Under the pieces are notes generated by a model. It ran no database searches. It worked only from the letters and a program-made list of their open reading frames with translations, and had not been told where the DNA came from. A stretch of DNA of 64,000 nt from positions 5,274 to 69,273 of the forward strand of contig NZ_JALOBS010000025.1 in assembly GCF_023228165.1 (NCBI RefSeq), given 5' to 3'. Below are positions 8,572 through 16,759 of this stretch, in pieces. The number at the start of each line of letters is the position of its first letter. The first letter of the stretch is position 1. The translations under genes and the position numbers were made by a program. This DNA is from Methylomonas sp. Its GTDB lineage: Bacteria; Pseudomonadota; Gammaproteobacteria; Methylococcales; Methylomonadaceae.

Positions 8572-10884
8572 ATGAATCTTGTTGCTGAACGTTGCTCGGA
8601 AGGGCTACTGCATAAACTCGGTATACCGCCAATTTCACCTGAGTGGTCCTACTTAAATCCTATCGGCCTACCCATTGCATACGACATTGCCGAACAAATC
8701 GCATTGATTGCTTATCCGGATCATTACGCGAAAGGGTCTAATCGTTTCTACCGACTGTTTATAGGGTCTATCTGGCTGAATATTAAGGAAAAGGATGCGA
8801 CTGAAAAAGACCCCGAGAAAATAATAGAAGTGCTTGCGCGCGATACGGAAGATTACTTTGATATCGAACTCTTGGAACAAGCAATTCAGAAAGCATTTGC
8901 CGCCTTCAATGATCGCCAAGGTAGTTCCTTTCGAATTGCCATACAAGGTCGAGAGATTTTTCGTTCGCCACAACCAATTATCGATCACCTTAACCGATTC
9001 GCTGAGATGGCTTCGGCAACCCAAATGCAGACGGCCGAGGAAAACTTTACGCCTATTTTGGTTAAACCTGAGGAGTTAGAAAAATTTACTGATTACGTAA
9101 AGCAAACTTCCTGGGCCGGCCTTTCCAAACCGGCCCGCAAGTTGGTTGAACGCGCCATTAAACGTATCGAGCGGGAACAGAAAAAAGCGAACGAGCAAGC
9201 TAAGCGTCTCGAGGAAGTTGTCACTATGCTTGAATGCCGAGTCGATTTAGGACCAAAGTTAAAAAAGCTCTGTGATGACAAGGTGATATGGAAATATGTA
9301 TGTGAGTATTGTTCTCGCCGGCGGGACGGCGTTTGGATGCATAGAGACGTTCCGCACGAATTCGAACAGCGTTCTCGTTCTTACCTAGGCGGTATTCCCA
9401 GCTTAAACTCCCATGCGGATTGGCCCTACGATAATCAAGGCCGTCGCGCATTTTTCGTCGGTCAGTTGGATTGCGCGGAAATCAACAGACTGGTGCCGGG
9501 TCACCTACCCGACACTGGCGTTCTTTGCTTCTTTGCCGATCAAGACCTCGAAAGAGGTTGGGATGAAAATCATACACGGAAATGTTACTTGGTTCATGTT
9601 GATAGAGATGTAGACTGCATTAGCAACGTGCCGGACGATTATCTTGAGCCGGGAGATTGGTTTAACCTTGTGGAGAGCATAGGCCCGTTCTTTTCTGCAT
9701 TCGAAAAGCGCGCTGTTAATCCAATGCTATGGCCTAGGATGAATCTTAAGGCGCACAAGTTCGCCACGCTTGAAGACTGGTCTTATTTCTGCGATTCCGA
9801 GTTGCTAGATTTCGACGATGACTCTGAAATGGAAGACCGAAAGGACAATCTATGCGAATTGTTAGATCAGATTAACAAACAGTACCAACGCCGCAAAATA
9901 ACGTCTATCCTCGGCCCTAAGCCAAAGGGAATACAACCAATAAAGCTGTTTCCCAAAACCGTTCCGGTTTATTTCTTTCAACACTTGGAAAAACCGTTTA
10001 CGACCTATGAAATCGGCTTTCCATGGAGCCGAATGCACATTACCAGGACGATTTTGGAAATCCTCTCCAAAACGCGCGAAGAATTTGACAGTTTAATCAA
10101 AGGACATCTATCCGGACTCAAAGAATTATTGGGACTGGATAGCCGTTATCGAAATCAATACAGTTGGGGCTACGGCGAAATCAAAGAGCACCCGGATTAT
10201 TTGCTCAATACCGACGATTTTCAGGCGTTAGATGAATCTGTTAAGACCCAACATCCGGATTTATACAACGGTTTCCAGTACTGGTTGGAACTCGAACATC
10301 TTTATCGCCAAGCGGTTACATACTACGAAGAATTCGTTGATGAGCCGTATGAGGAACCAACTACCGAAGAAAAAGCCCACTTCATCGATTGGGTGGCTGG
10401 TTGGATCAATCACGGCTGCGCTCGTGGTGGCATCCGTTTAGCGCATCTGATCGAATCGAAAGGCGATCCTGTTTGGCAAACTCCGTATAGCATTCCAAGA
10501 GTCGACACTTCGAACAGCGATAAAACATATTACCAGTTTTTCGGGGACCGTTTGCACTGGGCTTGCTTGTCCGCCTTAAATGCTGCTACTGCTTTGTGCG
10601 TCGGTAATTCCGCAGAAGCTGCGGCGCGAATCCCTATACAGGCGTTTAATGATCTTTTACCAAACGACGATATACCTTTGCATTTTCATAAATGCCTGGG
10701 CTACGGAGACTGCATCCAACATGCAGCAGATAAATTCAAAGTTAAAGTGCTATTGCTGGAAGTGCAAAACGATCGATATTTATTCAGCAATTTTGGCAGT
10801 GGAGCATTACAGTTTTGGATCAGCTCCGAGGATTTAAAGGCCATGCGTTTCGATAAAGCCTTTATGACGGCGGAGTGCACCTAG
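8572..10884 (+). CDS. large protein with a split YwqG/DUF1963-like domain
   Basis: A 770-aa cytoplasmic protein without signal peptide. Residues 1-250 are unrecognised, with a basic coiled region at about 190-215 (RAIKRIEREQKKANEQAKRL). From about residue 250 it resembles the start of DUF1963/YwqG: YLGGIPSLNSHADWP, then FFVGQLDCAEINRL, LPDTGVLCFFAD and CYLVHVDRD. The last 70 residues resemble the end of the same domain: HKCLGYGDCIQHA and FWISSEDLKAMRFD. Normally these parts lie within about 250 residues; here roughly 300 residues of unknown, aromatic- and acid-rich sequence separate them, which I read as an insertion in the fold. Some DUF1963 proteins occur beside polymorphic toxins as immunity-type proteins, but no toxin is visible here. 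Codon use and the flanking relic suggest acquisition by transfer. Function unknown. Confidence 0.75.
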   Translation: MNLVAERCSEGLLHKLGIPPISPEWSYLNPIGLPIAYDIAEQIALIAYPDHYAKGSNRFYRLFIGSIWLNIKEKDATEKDPEKIIEVLARDTEDYFDIELLEQAIQKAFAAFNDRQGSSFRIAIQGREIFRSPQPIIDHLNRFAEMASATQMQTAEENFTPILVKPEELEKFTDYVKQTSWAGLSKPARKLVERAIKRIEREQKKANEQAKRLEEVVTMLECRVDLGPKLKKLCDDKVIWKYVCEYCSRRRDGVWMHRDVPHEFEQRSRSYLGGIPSLNSHADWPYDNQGRRAFFVGQLDCAEINRLVPGHLPDTGVLCFFADQDLERGWDENHTRKCYLVHVDRDVDCISNVPDDYLEPGDWFNLVESIGPFFSAFEKRAVNPMLWPRMNLKAHKFATLEDWSYFCDSELLDFDDDSEMEDRKDNLCELLDQINKQYQRRKITSILGPKPKGIQPIKLFPKTVPVYFFQHLEKPFTTYEIGFPWSRMHITRTILEILSKTREEFDSLIKGHLSGLKELLGLDSRYRNQYSWGYGEIKEHPDYLLNTDDFQALDESVKTQHPDLYNGFQYWLELEHLYRQAVTYYEEFVDEPYEEPTTEEKAHFIDWVAGWINHGCARGGIRLAHLIESKGDPVWQTPYSIPRVDTSNSDKTYYQFFGDRLHWACLSALNAATALCVGNSAEAAARIPIQAFNDLLPNDDIPLHFHKCLGYGDCIQHAADKFKVKVLLLEVQNDRYLFSNFGSGALQFWISSEDLKAMRFDKAFMTAECT

Positions 10885-10908
10885 TTAAAAGCCGAAAATT
10901 TTTAGCGA

Positions 10909-11466
10909 TTGAGCAATTGGGTAGAGGTAAAAATTAAAAGAGATGACATGGAGATGTATCAAGAATCTACAAAACAATGGTTTATATTTAATTCGCGCCT
11001 TCGAGTTGAGGCTAGAAGTAGTGGCTTATTTTTAGCGCAAGTATGGCCAAACTACTATCATGAAAAATCTCCTCTGATTTTGCCAGCAAAGATCACTTTA
11101 AAAAAAGAATACAAAGCCACAGGTCCGTATTTTCGGTTTCATTGCCTAACTCCCGATCAGATGCATAAGTTATTTTCCGACGGACATTTTTGTCGAGAAG
11201 ACAAAGACATTGGCGTAATGTGGCAAAATGAAGGCTATCAAAGAGCAACTGATGGTGCTTATACGAGAGATATACGAACAATCACTGCTACCTGCAAAAA
11301 TTCGGGTATTACATTGGAAATACGTCTTGAGGGAAATCTTAGCCCCGTGTTACCAGAATCGCCACCAATAATGCTCTCCGGATCAGATAAACAACCTACT
11401 AGTTATCAATTTGATTTTGCCTTGCCAATTGAAAGTATCGATGACTTCATGAGTAATACAAAATAG
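10909..11466 (+). CDS. unrecognised 185-aa protein
   Basis: An open frame 24 bp after the YwqG-like gene, same strand. The annotated start is a TTG (SNWVEVKIKRDD); an ATG at 10948 (MEMYQESTKQW) is an alternative with a purine-rich upstream stretch. Neither start has a clear ribosome site. The product is soluble, rich in aromatic and charged residues, with a likely beta-rich pattern (RLRVEARSSGLFLAQVW, ITLKKEYKATGPYFRFH). I recognise no family. Proximity suggests co-expression with the YwqG-like gene. The low GC of its codons relative to the rest of the window supports a shared foreign origin. Confidence 0.55.
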   Translation: MSNWVEVKIKRDDMEMYQESTKQWFIFNSRLRVEARSSGLFLAQVWPNYYHEKSPLILPAKITLKKEYKATGPYFRFHCLTPDQMHKLFSDGHFCREDKDIGVMWQNEGYQRATDGAYTRDIRTITATCKNSGITLEIRLEGNLSPVLPESPPIMLSGSDKQPTSYQFDFALPIESIDDFMSNTK

Positions 11467-11525
11467 AACGACGCCTTTCTGGTTACCAGCTGCCATTAGT
11501 CGACAATGGGTGATTGACCGGTATT

Positions 11526-12014
11526 GGCCGCTATGGATAGCTATACATAGCGGCCACTATGCATAGAACCTAACTATGAATAGAAGTAATCTACACCCCA
11601 CGGGTTTCCTGCGACTAACAGTAGAGTCGCTATGCATAGTTTTAATGCTTGAAGGAAACGCGTAAATTTATTACCAGCTAGAATAAGGCTTCAAACTGGT
11701 TGCACATGGCGACATTCAAGCAAGTGAGCCACGATGTAGAGTATCAATTGGCACTGAAGCAGCCATCCTCATATGCGATGCCTGACAAATGTTCTTTGAA
11801 TTGTCTGAAGCGAATAAATTGTCATTTCAGAAAACCTGCAAAACTATGTAAAGCTTTTTAACTGATGACAGGTCGAAACATCAGTGAAATTAGGCTATGC
11901 AGCCGATAGCTTTTTAAGACTACTCATAGTTGCGTACTATGCATAGTGGCCGATGTCCGGCGTTCAAAATCTGGCTGGATTTGTATCGGAATGTCTGGCG
12001 GGTTTGATCGGAAT
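11526..12014. mobile_element. palindrome-rich relic, possibly internally deleted IS21-like element
   Basis: No gene lies between 11467 and 12088, but the region is full of structured repeats. A 10-bp inverted repeat GGCCGCTATG (11526-11535) / CATAGCGGCC (11546-11555) is followed by the palindrome CTATGCATAG at 11557-11566, 11630-11639 and 11937-11946, with variants at 11531, 11541, 11574 and 11920. GGCCACTATGCATAG (11552-11566) and its reverse complement (11937-11951) bracket 400 bp. At 11970-11992 and 11994-12014 a 21-23-bp unit (TCTGGC...ATCGGAAT) is repeated directly. Multiple end repeats of this kind are typical of IS21-family ends; no istA or istB remains. Confidence 0.4.
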
Positions 12015-12088
12015 ACGCAGTCAGTGTTGTTCATGTTTCGCCAATGCTAAGCATAGCCATGCGGGCTCGATACTATGGGGATAATTGA

Positions 12089-12988
12089 CTAATTCAGGGA
12101 CAACTCCGCCCGCAAGCGCTCCGCCGTTAGATCGACGAAGGCACGAATTTTGGCCGACGAGTGTCGGCCTTCCCGGTGCAGGATATGCACCGGCACCGGC
12201 GGGCGCTCGAACTCGGCCAGCACGATTTTCAGTTTGCCGGCCCGCAGCGGTGCGGCGATTTGGTAGGACAGTAAGTGGGTAATGCCTAGGCCGGCCATGG
12301 CCGCGCCGGCCGCCGAGTCATTATCGCTGACGCTCAATAGCGGTTGTAACTTTACTGTCTGCGGCTGGCCGTCGCGCGCAAAACGCATTTCATTATGCGG
12401 ATTCAAGCTGCGCGCCAGGATGATTTTATGCTGCAACAAATCGTCCGGCGTTTGCGGAATGCCGTGCGTGTTCAAATAATTCGGCGCCGCGCACAGCACC
12501 CGCCTTACCGAGCCGACTCGCAGCGCCCGGTAGGACGAATCGGGCAATTCGGCAATGCGAATCGCCACGTCCACGCCTTCTTCCAGCATGTTGACCACCC
12601 GGTCGACGAATAGCGCGTTGATTTCCACAGCCGGATAGCGGCGCAAATAGTCGACGATACCCGGCATTACATACAAGCGCCCGAACAACACCGAGGCGGT
12701 GACGGTGAGTTGGCCGCGCGGTTCGGCGTTGATGCCCAGCACTGCGTCGTCGGCTTCATCGGCCAAGGCGATGATGCGCTTGGCATCTTCGTAATATTTC
12801 TGGCCGGCCTCGGTCATCCTTACATAGCGGGTGGTGCGGTTCAGCAATTTAACCCCCAAACGCTCTTCCAACGCCGCCACCGCCCGCGTCACGGCCGGCG
12901 GCGACATGTGTAGCTTACGAGCGCCGCCGGCAAAGCCTTCCGCTTCGACCACCGCGACATACACGCTCATTAAATGCAATCTAGCCAT
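12089..12988 (-). CDS. LysR-family transcriptional regulator
   Basis: 299 aa. The N-terminal winged helix-turn-helix is textbook (VVEAEGFAGGARKLHMSPPAVTRAVAALEERLG in two parts, about residues 13-46, then LLNRTTRYVRMTEAG). The effector-binding domain spans about 90-295 (GQLTVTASVLFGRLYVMPGI and so on). It belongs to the subgroup that often governs an adjacent divergent gene, and the divergent AhpD-like and flavoprotein genes start 135 bp away. A T-N11-A palindrome in the gap is the likely binding site. The inducer is unknown. GC-rich codons differ from the accessory region just downstream of its stop. Confidence 0.93.
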   Translation of the reverse strand: MARLHLMSVYVAVVEAEGFAGGARKLHMSPPAVTRAVAALEERLGVKLLNRTTRYVRMTEAGQKYYEDAKRIIALADEADDAVLGINAEPRGQLTVTASVLFGRLYVMPGIVDYLRRYPAVEINALFVDRVVNMLEEGVDVAIRIAELPDSSYRALRVGSVRRVLCAAPNYLNTHGIPQTPDDLLQHKIILARSLNPHNEMRFARDGQPQTVKLQPLLSVSDNDSAAGAAMAGLGITHLLSYQIAAPLRAGKLKIVLAEFERPPVPVHILHREGRHSSAKIRAFVDLTAERLRAELSLN

Positions 12989-12993
12989 TGATA

Positions 12994-13010
12994 ATTCCAG
13001 TTATCGGAAT
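12994..13010. promoter_or_regulatory. LysR-type operator candidate
   Basis: ATTCC-N7-GGAAT, a perfect interrupted palindrome containing the T-N11-A core of LysR boxes. It lies 6 bp upstream of the regulator start and about 115 bp upstream of the divergent gene, where an autoregulatory site is expected. Confidence 0.5.
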
Positions 13011-13123
13011 AGTTAATTGAAAATTATAGATATTCTTTATTTTTATGCAATTAGGCACACTGTACCCGCCTGCTGAATTTCACCCAGGCCTAAGACTAAC
13101 CTTTCATAATTTGGAGAACACTC

Positions 13124-13669
13124 ATGAGCCGTATTACTACCGTCAGCAACGAAACCGCCAACATCGAACAACGCCATCTGTTGGATGCGATCCAAAGCCA
13201 ACTGGGCATGGTACCTAACTTTTTGCGGGTGTTCGCCCACTCGCCGGATGCCTTGAAAGCCTTTCTGGGTTTGCATCACATTGCCAACCACGGTTCGCTG
13301 GATGCCGAAACCCGCGAGCGTATCGCATTGGCGCTGGCGCAGCAAAACCAGTGCGAATACTGCCTGTCCGCCCACACCGCCATCGGCCGCAAAACCGGTT
13401 TGAACGGGGCGGAAATCGAAGCTAACCGGGCCGGTACCAGCCAGGATGCCAAAGCGGCGGTGGCGGTCAAATTCGCCCGCGCCCTGGTTGAGCACAAGGG
13501 CGAGGTCACCCATACCGAGTTGCAATCCATGCGCGATGCAGGTTTTAGCGAAGCCGACATCGTCGAGGTGATCACCCACGTCGGTATGAATATCTTGACC
13601 AATATCTTGGGCAAAGCCAGCCGGGTCGATATCGACTTTCCGAAAGTGGCGCTAAAACAGGCCGCCTAG
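13124..13669 (+). CDS. carboxymuconolactone decarboxylase-family (AhpD-like) protein
   Basis: 181 aa. The redox motif EYCLSAH (Cys-x3-His form, about residues 77-85) sits in the CMD/AhpD core, preceded by ETRERIALALAQQNQC, a typical helix of the peroxidase-related subgroup. Members act as thiol-dependent alkylhydroperoxidase-like enzymes or ring-cleavage lactone decarboxylases. With only a CxxxH rather than a full CxxC pair, peroxidase activity would differ from AhpD. A ribosome site (TTGGAGAA) precedes the ATG. It is the first gene of the divergent operon controlled in all likelihood by the LysR protein, upstream of a flavin oxidoreductase. Confidence 0.88.
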   Translation: MSRITTVSNETANIEQRHLLDAIQSQLGMVPNFLRVFAHSPDALKAFLGLHHIANHGSLDAETRERIALALAQQNQCEYCLSAHTAIGRKTGLNGAEIEANRAGTSQDAKAAVAVKFARALVEHKGEVTHTELQSMRDAGFSEADIVEVITHVGMNILTNILGKASRVDIDFPKVALKQAA

Positions 13670-13679
13670 CAAGGTCTCC

Positions 13680-13749
13680 GGCGCAAGTCCAAGCGCGGAC
13701 TTGCGCCCGGATTTTAGCGTTGAATCATAGCCGCTATGTTGATTCAACG
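13680..13749. promoter_or_regulatory. two consecutive inverted repeats between the AhpD-like and oxidoreductase genes
   Basis: First hairpin: GGCGCAAGTCC (13680-13690), loop AAGCGC, GGACTTGCGCC (13697-13707), 11 bp perfect. Second: CGTTGAATCA (13718-13727) and TGATTCAACG (13740-13749), 10 bp perfect with a 12-base spacer. The first may attenuate or end the AhpD-like transcript; the second could be an operator. There is no T-tract. Confidence 0.5.
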
Positions 13750-13808
13750 TGGTCGGCGTCTGCGTCACGGCAAGCGCCAAGGTTTCAAATCCAAGCAGGA
13801 GTAGCGTC

Positions 13809-15092
13809 ATGGCCCGTGCATTTGCCAACATCAGTTTCACCCCCGACGTGCAGGCGGTACAAACCGAAATGGGTAGTCGCGCCGCGTATCGAACAGCGGA
13901 GACCGGCGAAGCCGAAACGGTGTTGCTGAGCGACTTCGAACAGGCATTTATCGCCGAACGCGACAGCTTTTATCAAGCCACGGTCAGTCAAAGCGGTTGG
14001 CCTTACGTGCAGCATCGCGGCGGACCGCTGGGCTTTTTGAAAGTGTTGGACGAACAGACCATAGGCTACGCCGATTTCAGCGGCAATCGCCAATACCTTT
14101 CGGTCGGTAATTTACGCGGCGACGATCGGGTCAGTTTGATTTTAATGGACTACCCCGGGCGGCAACGCTTGAAAATCTGGGGTCGGGCGCGGGTGGTGGA
14201 TGCACGCAGCGAGCCGGCGCTGCTGGCCAAGCTGGAGTTGCCCGACTCGCGCGCCCCGGTGGAGCGCGGCATCCTTATCCGGGTCGAAGCCTTCGATTGG
14301 AATTGCCCTAAATATATCACGCCACGCTATAGCCAGAACCAAATCGAAGCGCTGCTAGCGCAAGCCCGTCGCCAATCTGTAGCGGCGGATAAGACTATTC
14401 CTAGCGCCCTCGGCAGCGGCGTATTGCCGTTAACGATTAGCGGGATTCGCCAGTTGACGCCGCGCATTCGCGGCTATGAATTGCGCCATGCCGACGGCGA
14501 ACCGCTGCCGAGTTACCGGGCCGGGGCGCATATCCGCGTGCCGATCGTGCTGCCCGATGGTAGCATTACCGGACGCACATATTCGCTGACCGACGTGCCG
14601 GACGAGCCGGATTGCTACCATATCGCGGTGTTAAGAGTGGACGACGGCGAAGGCGGTTCGTCGGCATTGCAGGACGGTTGGCAACTGGGAACCCGCATCA
14701 ATGTCGATGCGCCGCACAACTATTTCCCCCTGCACGACGACCAGCGCCCGGCATTGTTGATCGCCGGCGGCATCGGCATCACTCCGTTAAAAGCCATGGC
14801 CGAAACCTTGGCCGCGCGGGGAGCGGAGTTTCAACTGCATTACAGTGGCCGTGCGCCACAAGAAATGGCCTTTGTCGGGGACTTGCGACGACATTTTTTC
14901 GAGCAAGGCCGGTTTTATTTTAGTCGGGCGCAAAACCCAACAAGACTGGACGTATCGGCGTTGCTCGGCAGCGTATCCGCCGATACCGTCATTTACGTTT
15001 GCGGCCCAACCAGCCTGATAGCCAGCGTGCGTCAAACCGCCCGCCGGCTCGGGATCGCCGACCAACGAGTGCAATTTGAAAGTTTTGTGTAA
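13809..15092 (+). CDS. FMN-binding (PNPOx-like) domain fused to ferredoxin-reductase-type FAD/NAD(P) module
   Basis: 427 aa from the ATG at 13809 (MARAFANISFTP), chosen because AGGAG lies just upstream. Residues about 40-185 are a pyridoxamine-phosphate-oxidase-like split barrel (GWPYVQHRGGP, IGYADFSGNRQYLS, LILMDYPGRQRLKIWGRAR). Residues about 200-427 are a ferredoxin-NADP reductase-like unit: FAD segment RTYSLTDVPDE, NAD(P)-loop LLIAGGIGITPLKA, and YVCGPTSLI near the end. Close relatives usually end with a plant-type 2Fe-2S domain; here the protein stops at QFESFV, so that domain is absent. It is likely a cytoplasmic NAD(P)H-dependent flavin oxidoreductase working with the AhpD-like protein in detoxification. 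Substrate unknown. Confidence 0.88.
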   Translation: MARAFANISFTPDVQAVQTEMGSRAAYRTAETGEAETVLLSDFEQAFIAERDSFYQATVSQSGWPYVQHRGGPLGFLKVLDEQTIGYADFSGNRQYLSVGNLRGDDRVSLILMDYPGRQRLKIWGRARVVDARSEPALLAKLELPDSRAPVERGILIRVEAFDWNCPKYITPRYSQNQIEALLAQARRQSVAADKTIPSALGSGVLPLTISGIRQLTPRIRGYELRHADGEPLPSYRAGAHIRVPIVLPDGSITGRTYSLTDVPDEPDCYHIAVLRVDDGEGGSSALQDGWQLGTRINVDAPHNYFPLHDDQRPALLIAGGIGITPLKAMAETLAARGAEFQLHYSGRAPQEMAFVGDLRRHFFEQGRFYFSRAQNPTRLDVSALLGSVSADTVIYVCGPTSLIASVRQTARRLGIADQRVQFESFV

Positions 15093-15343
15093 ACGGCGGA
15101 GCCATAGTTTAATGCCTTTGCTGGTCTGGCGGGAGCGGATTAGGGCAGGCAGCGGGATGGGTTTGGTAAACCGGTCCTGAACGTTTCAAGCCCTTGTAGA
15201 GGCGCGGCAAAACGGTATGGGTGGATTGAATAATCCGCCCGGCAAAGTTGGAGTCAGGCCGGCAATCAACCTCTATAGCCAAACCGACGGGCAGATATCG
15301 CTCCGGCGGCTGTCGTTGGCGATCGAAACCTAACGATCGGATT

Positions 15344-15365
15344 TTGGCCGGATTGATCCGGCCAA
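15344..15365. terminator. palindromic hairpin followed by T-tract
   Basis: TTGGCCGGAT - TG - ATCCGGCCAA, a perfect 10-bp stem, then ATTAGGGTTTTT on the plus strand. It is a plausible factor-independent terminator for the oxidoreductase transcript, although about 250 bp after its stop codon. The rest of 15093-15465 shows no gene. Confidence 0.5.
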
Positions 15366-15465
15366 ATTAGGGTTTTTGTAGAGATAAACTTCGGTGCCAT
15401 TTTGCGGGAAGTTTAATTGCTGTTTCGTCCTGCCGGCGCTAAAACCTAGTAAGACTAGACCTCCA

Positions 15466-16071
15466 TTACTTTAATAACGGTTGTAAATACGGCCAGACCT
15501 TTTCGGCAATCAGCGGTTGTCCCGCTTCGTTCGGGTGCAGGCCGTCGGCTTGCATCAACTCCGGGTTTAAGGCGATGTCGTCCATGATGAAGGGTACCAG
15601 CGGTACCTTTAATTCGGCGGATAATTGCGGATAAACGTTGTAAAACATCTCGATATAGCGCTTGCCGTAATTGGGCGGGATTTTCATCCCCAGCAGCAGC
15701 ACGTTGGCTCCGGCCTTGCGCGAACGTTGTATCATTTCGGTTAAATTGCTTTTCATGATTTGGGGCGTCAGGCCGCGCAGGCCATCGTTAGCGCCCAGTT
15801 CCAATATCACAATGGCTGGTTTATGCCTGGCCAATGCCTGGTCGATGCGCGCCAAGCCGCCCGCGGAAGTATCGCCGCTGATGCTTTCATTGCTGATAAT
15901 ATAGTTGCCGTACCTATCGTTGAACTTTTTTTGCAGCAAGCTCACCCAACCCTGACCGACATTGATGCCGTAACCGGCACTGATACTGTCGCCTAACACA
16001 ACAATCGATTCGGCCATCGCGGCCATGGGCAGTAACCCGAGAATTAAGGCAAGGACAAGGCTATACATCAT
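15466..16071 (-). CDS. tesA: periplasmic arylesterase / lysophospholipase-thioesterase I (SGNH hydrolase)
   Basis: 201 aa with a Sec signal peptide ([22 protein letters not shown]). SGNH blocks are complete: block I VVLGDSISAGYG with nucleophile Ser, block II Gly (SGDTSAGGLARI), block III ELGANDGLRG with Asn, and block V DGLHPNEAGQ with catalytic Asp and His. Length and motifs match TesA/EstA-type enzymes hydrolysing acyl-CoA, lysophospholipid and aryl esters in the periplasm. It is divergent from ybbA-ybbP exactly as in E. coli. Its start codon overlaps that of ybbA, so its promoter must lie inside the opposite gene. Confidence 0.95.
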   Translation of the reverse strand: MMYSLVLALILGLLPMAAMAESIVVLGDSISAGYGINVGQGWVSLLQKKFNDRYGNYIISNESISGDTSAGGLARIDQALARHKPAIVILELGANDGLRGLTPQIMKSNLTEMIQRSRKAGANVLLLGMKIPPNYGKRYIEMFYNVYPQLSAELKVPLVPFIMDDIALNPELMQADGLHPNEAGQPLIAEKVWPYLQPLLK

Positions 16072-16759
16072 GCAAACTCATAGTGAACAAAGCAAACCTT
16101 TCATCATCGAGACCCAAAACCTGGGAAAATCGGTGCCGACTTCGGAAGGCGAGCTGCATATCTTGTCATCGGTGGACTTAATCATCAAGCCGGGCGAGAG
16201 TATTGCCATCGTCGGCGAGTCCGGTTCCGGTAAAACCACCTTGTTGAGTCTGCTGGCAGGACTGGATACGCCATCTACCGGTTCGGTTTCCATCAACGGT
16301 CGCGACATGACCGCAATGAACGAAGACGGCAGGGCGGCATTGCGCAACGAACTGGTCGGGTTTGTGTTTCAGTCGTTTCAATTATTGCCGGCGCTGACGG
16401 CGTTGGAGAATGTCATGCTGCCGCTGGAATTGCGCGGTGACGGCGATGCCGAGGCGGCGGCAAGAGCATTGTTGGCGCGGGTAGGGCTGGCCCGCCGACT
16501 CACGCATACCCCCAAGCAGCTTTCGGGCGGCGAGCAACAGCGGGTGGCCTTGGCTCGGGCCTTCGTCACCGAACCGGCTATATTGTTTGCCGATGAACCG
16601 ACCGGCAATCTGGACAGCAAGACCGGTGCGCATATTATCGATTTGCTGTTTGAATTGAATCAGGAACAACATACCACACTGGTGCTGGTCACTCACGATG
16701 CATCGTTGGCTGCGCGTTGCGGGCGCATGGTCAGGCTGGCGGCGGGGAGTATGCTATGA
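16070..16759 (+). CDS. ybbA: ABC transporter ATP-binding protein YbbA
   Basis: 229 aa, MacB/LolD-type ATPase. Walker [10 protein letters not shown] (about 49-57), Q-loop VFQSFQLLP, signature [14 protein letters not shown] (about 151), Walker [14 protein letters not shown] (about 171), and the switch His in VTHD. The ATG at 16070 is chosen by comparison with YbbA and because the next upstream start lies inside tesA. Its last codons overlap the permease start (ATGA), so the two are co-translated. It energises a FtsX-like permease; the physiological cargo in E. coli is unresolved, lipid or lipoprotein-related by family. Confidence 0.95.
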   Translation: MQTHSEQSKPFIIETQNLGKSVPTSEGELHILSSVDLIIKPGESIAIVGESGSGKTTLLSLLAGLDTPSTGSVSINGRDMTAMNEDGRAALRNELVGFVFQSFQLLPALTALENVMLPLELRGDGDAEAAARALLARVGLARRLTHTPKQLSGGEQQRVALARAFVTEPAILFADEPTGNLDSKTGAHIIDLLFELNQEQHTTLVLVTHDASLAARCGRMVRLAAGSML

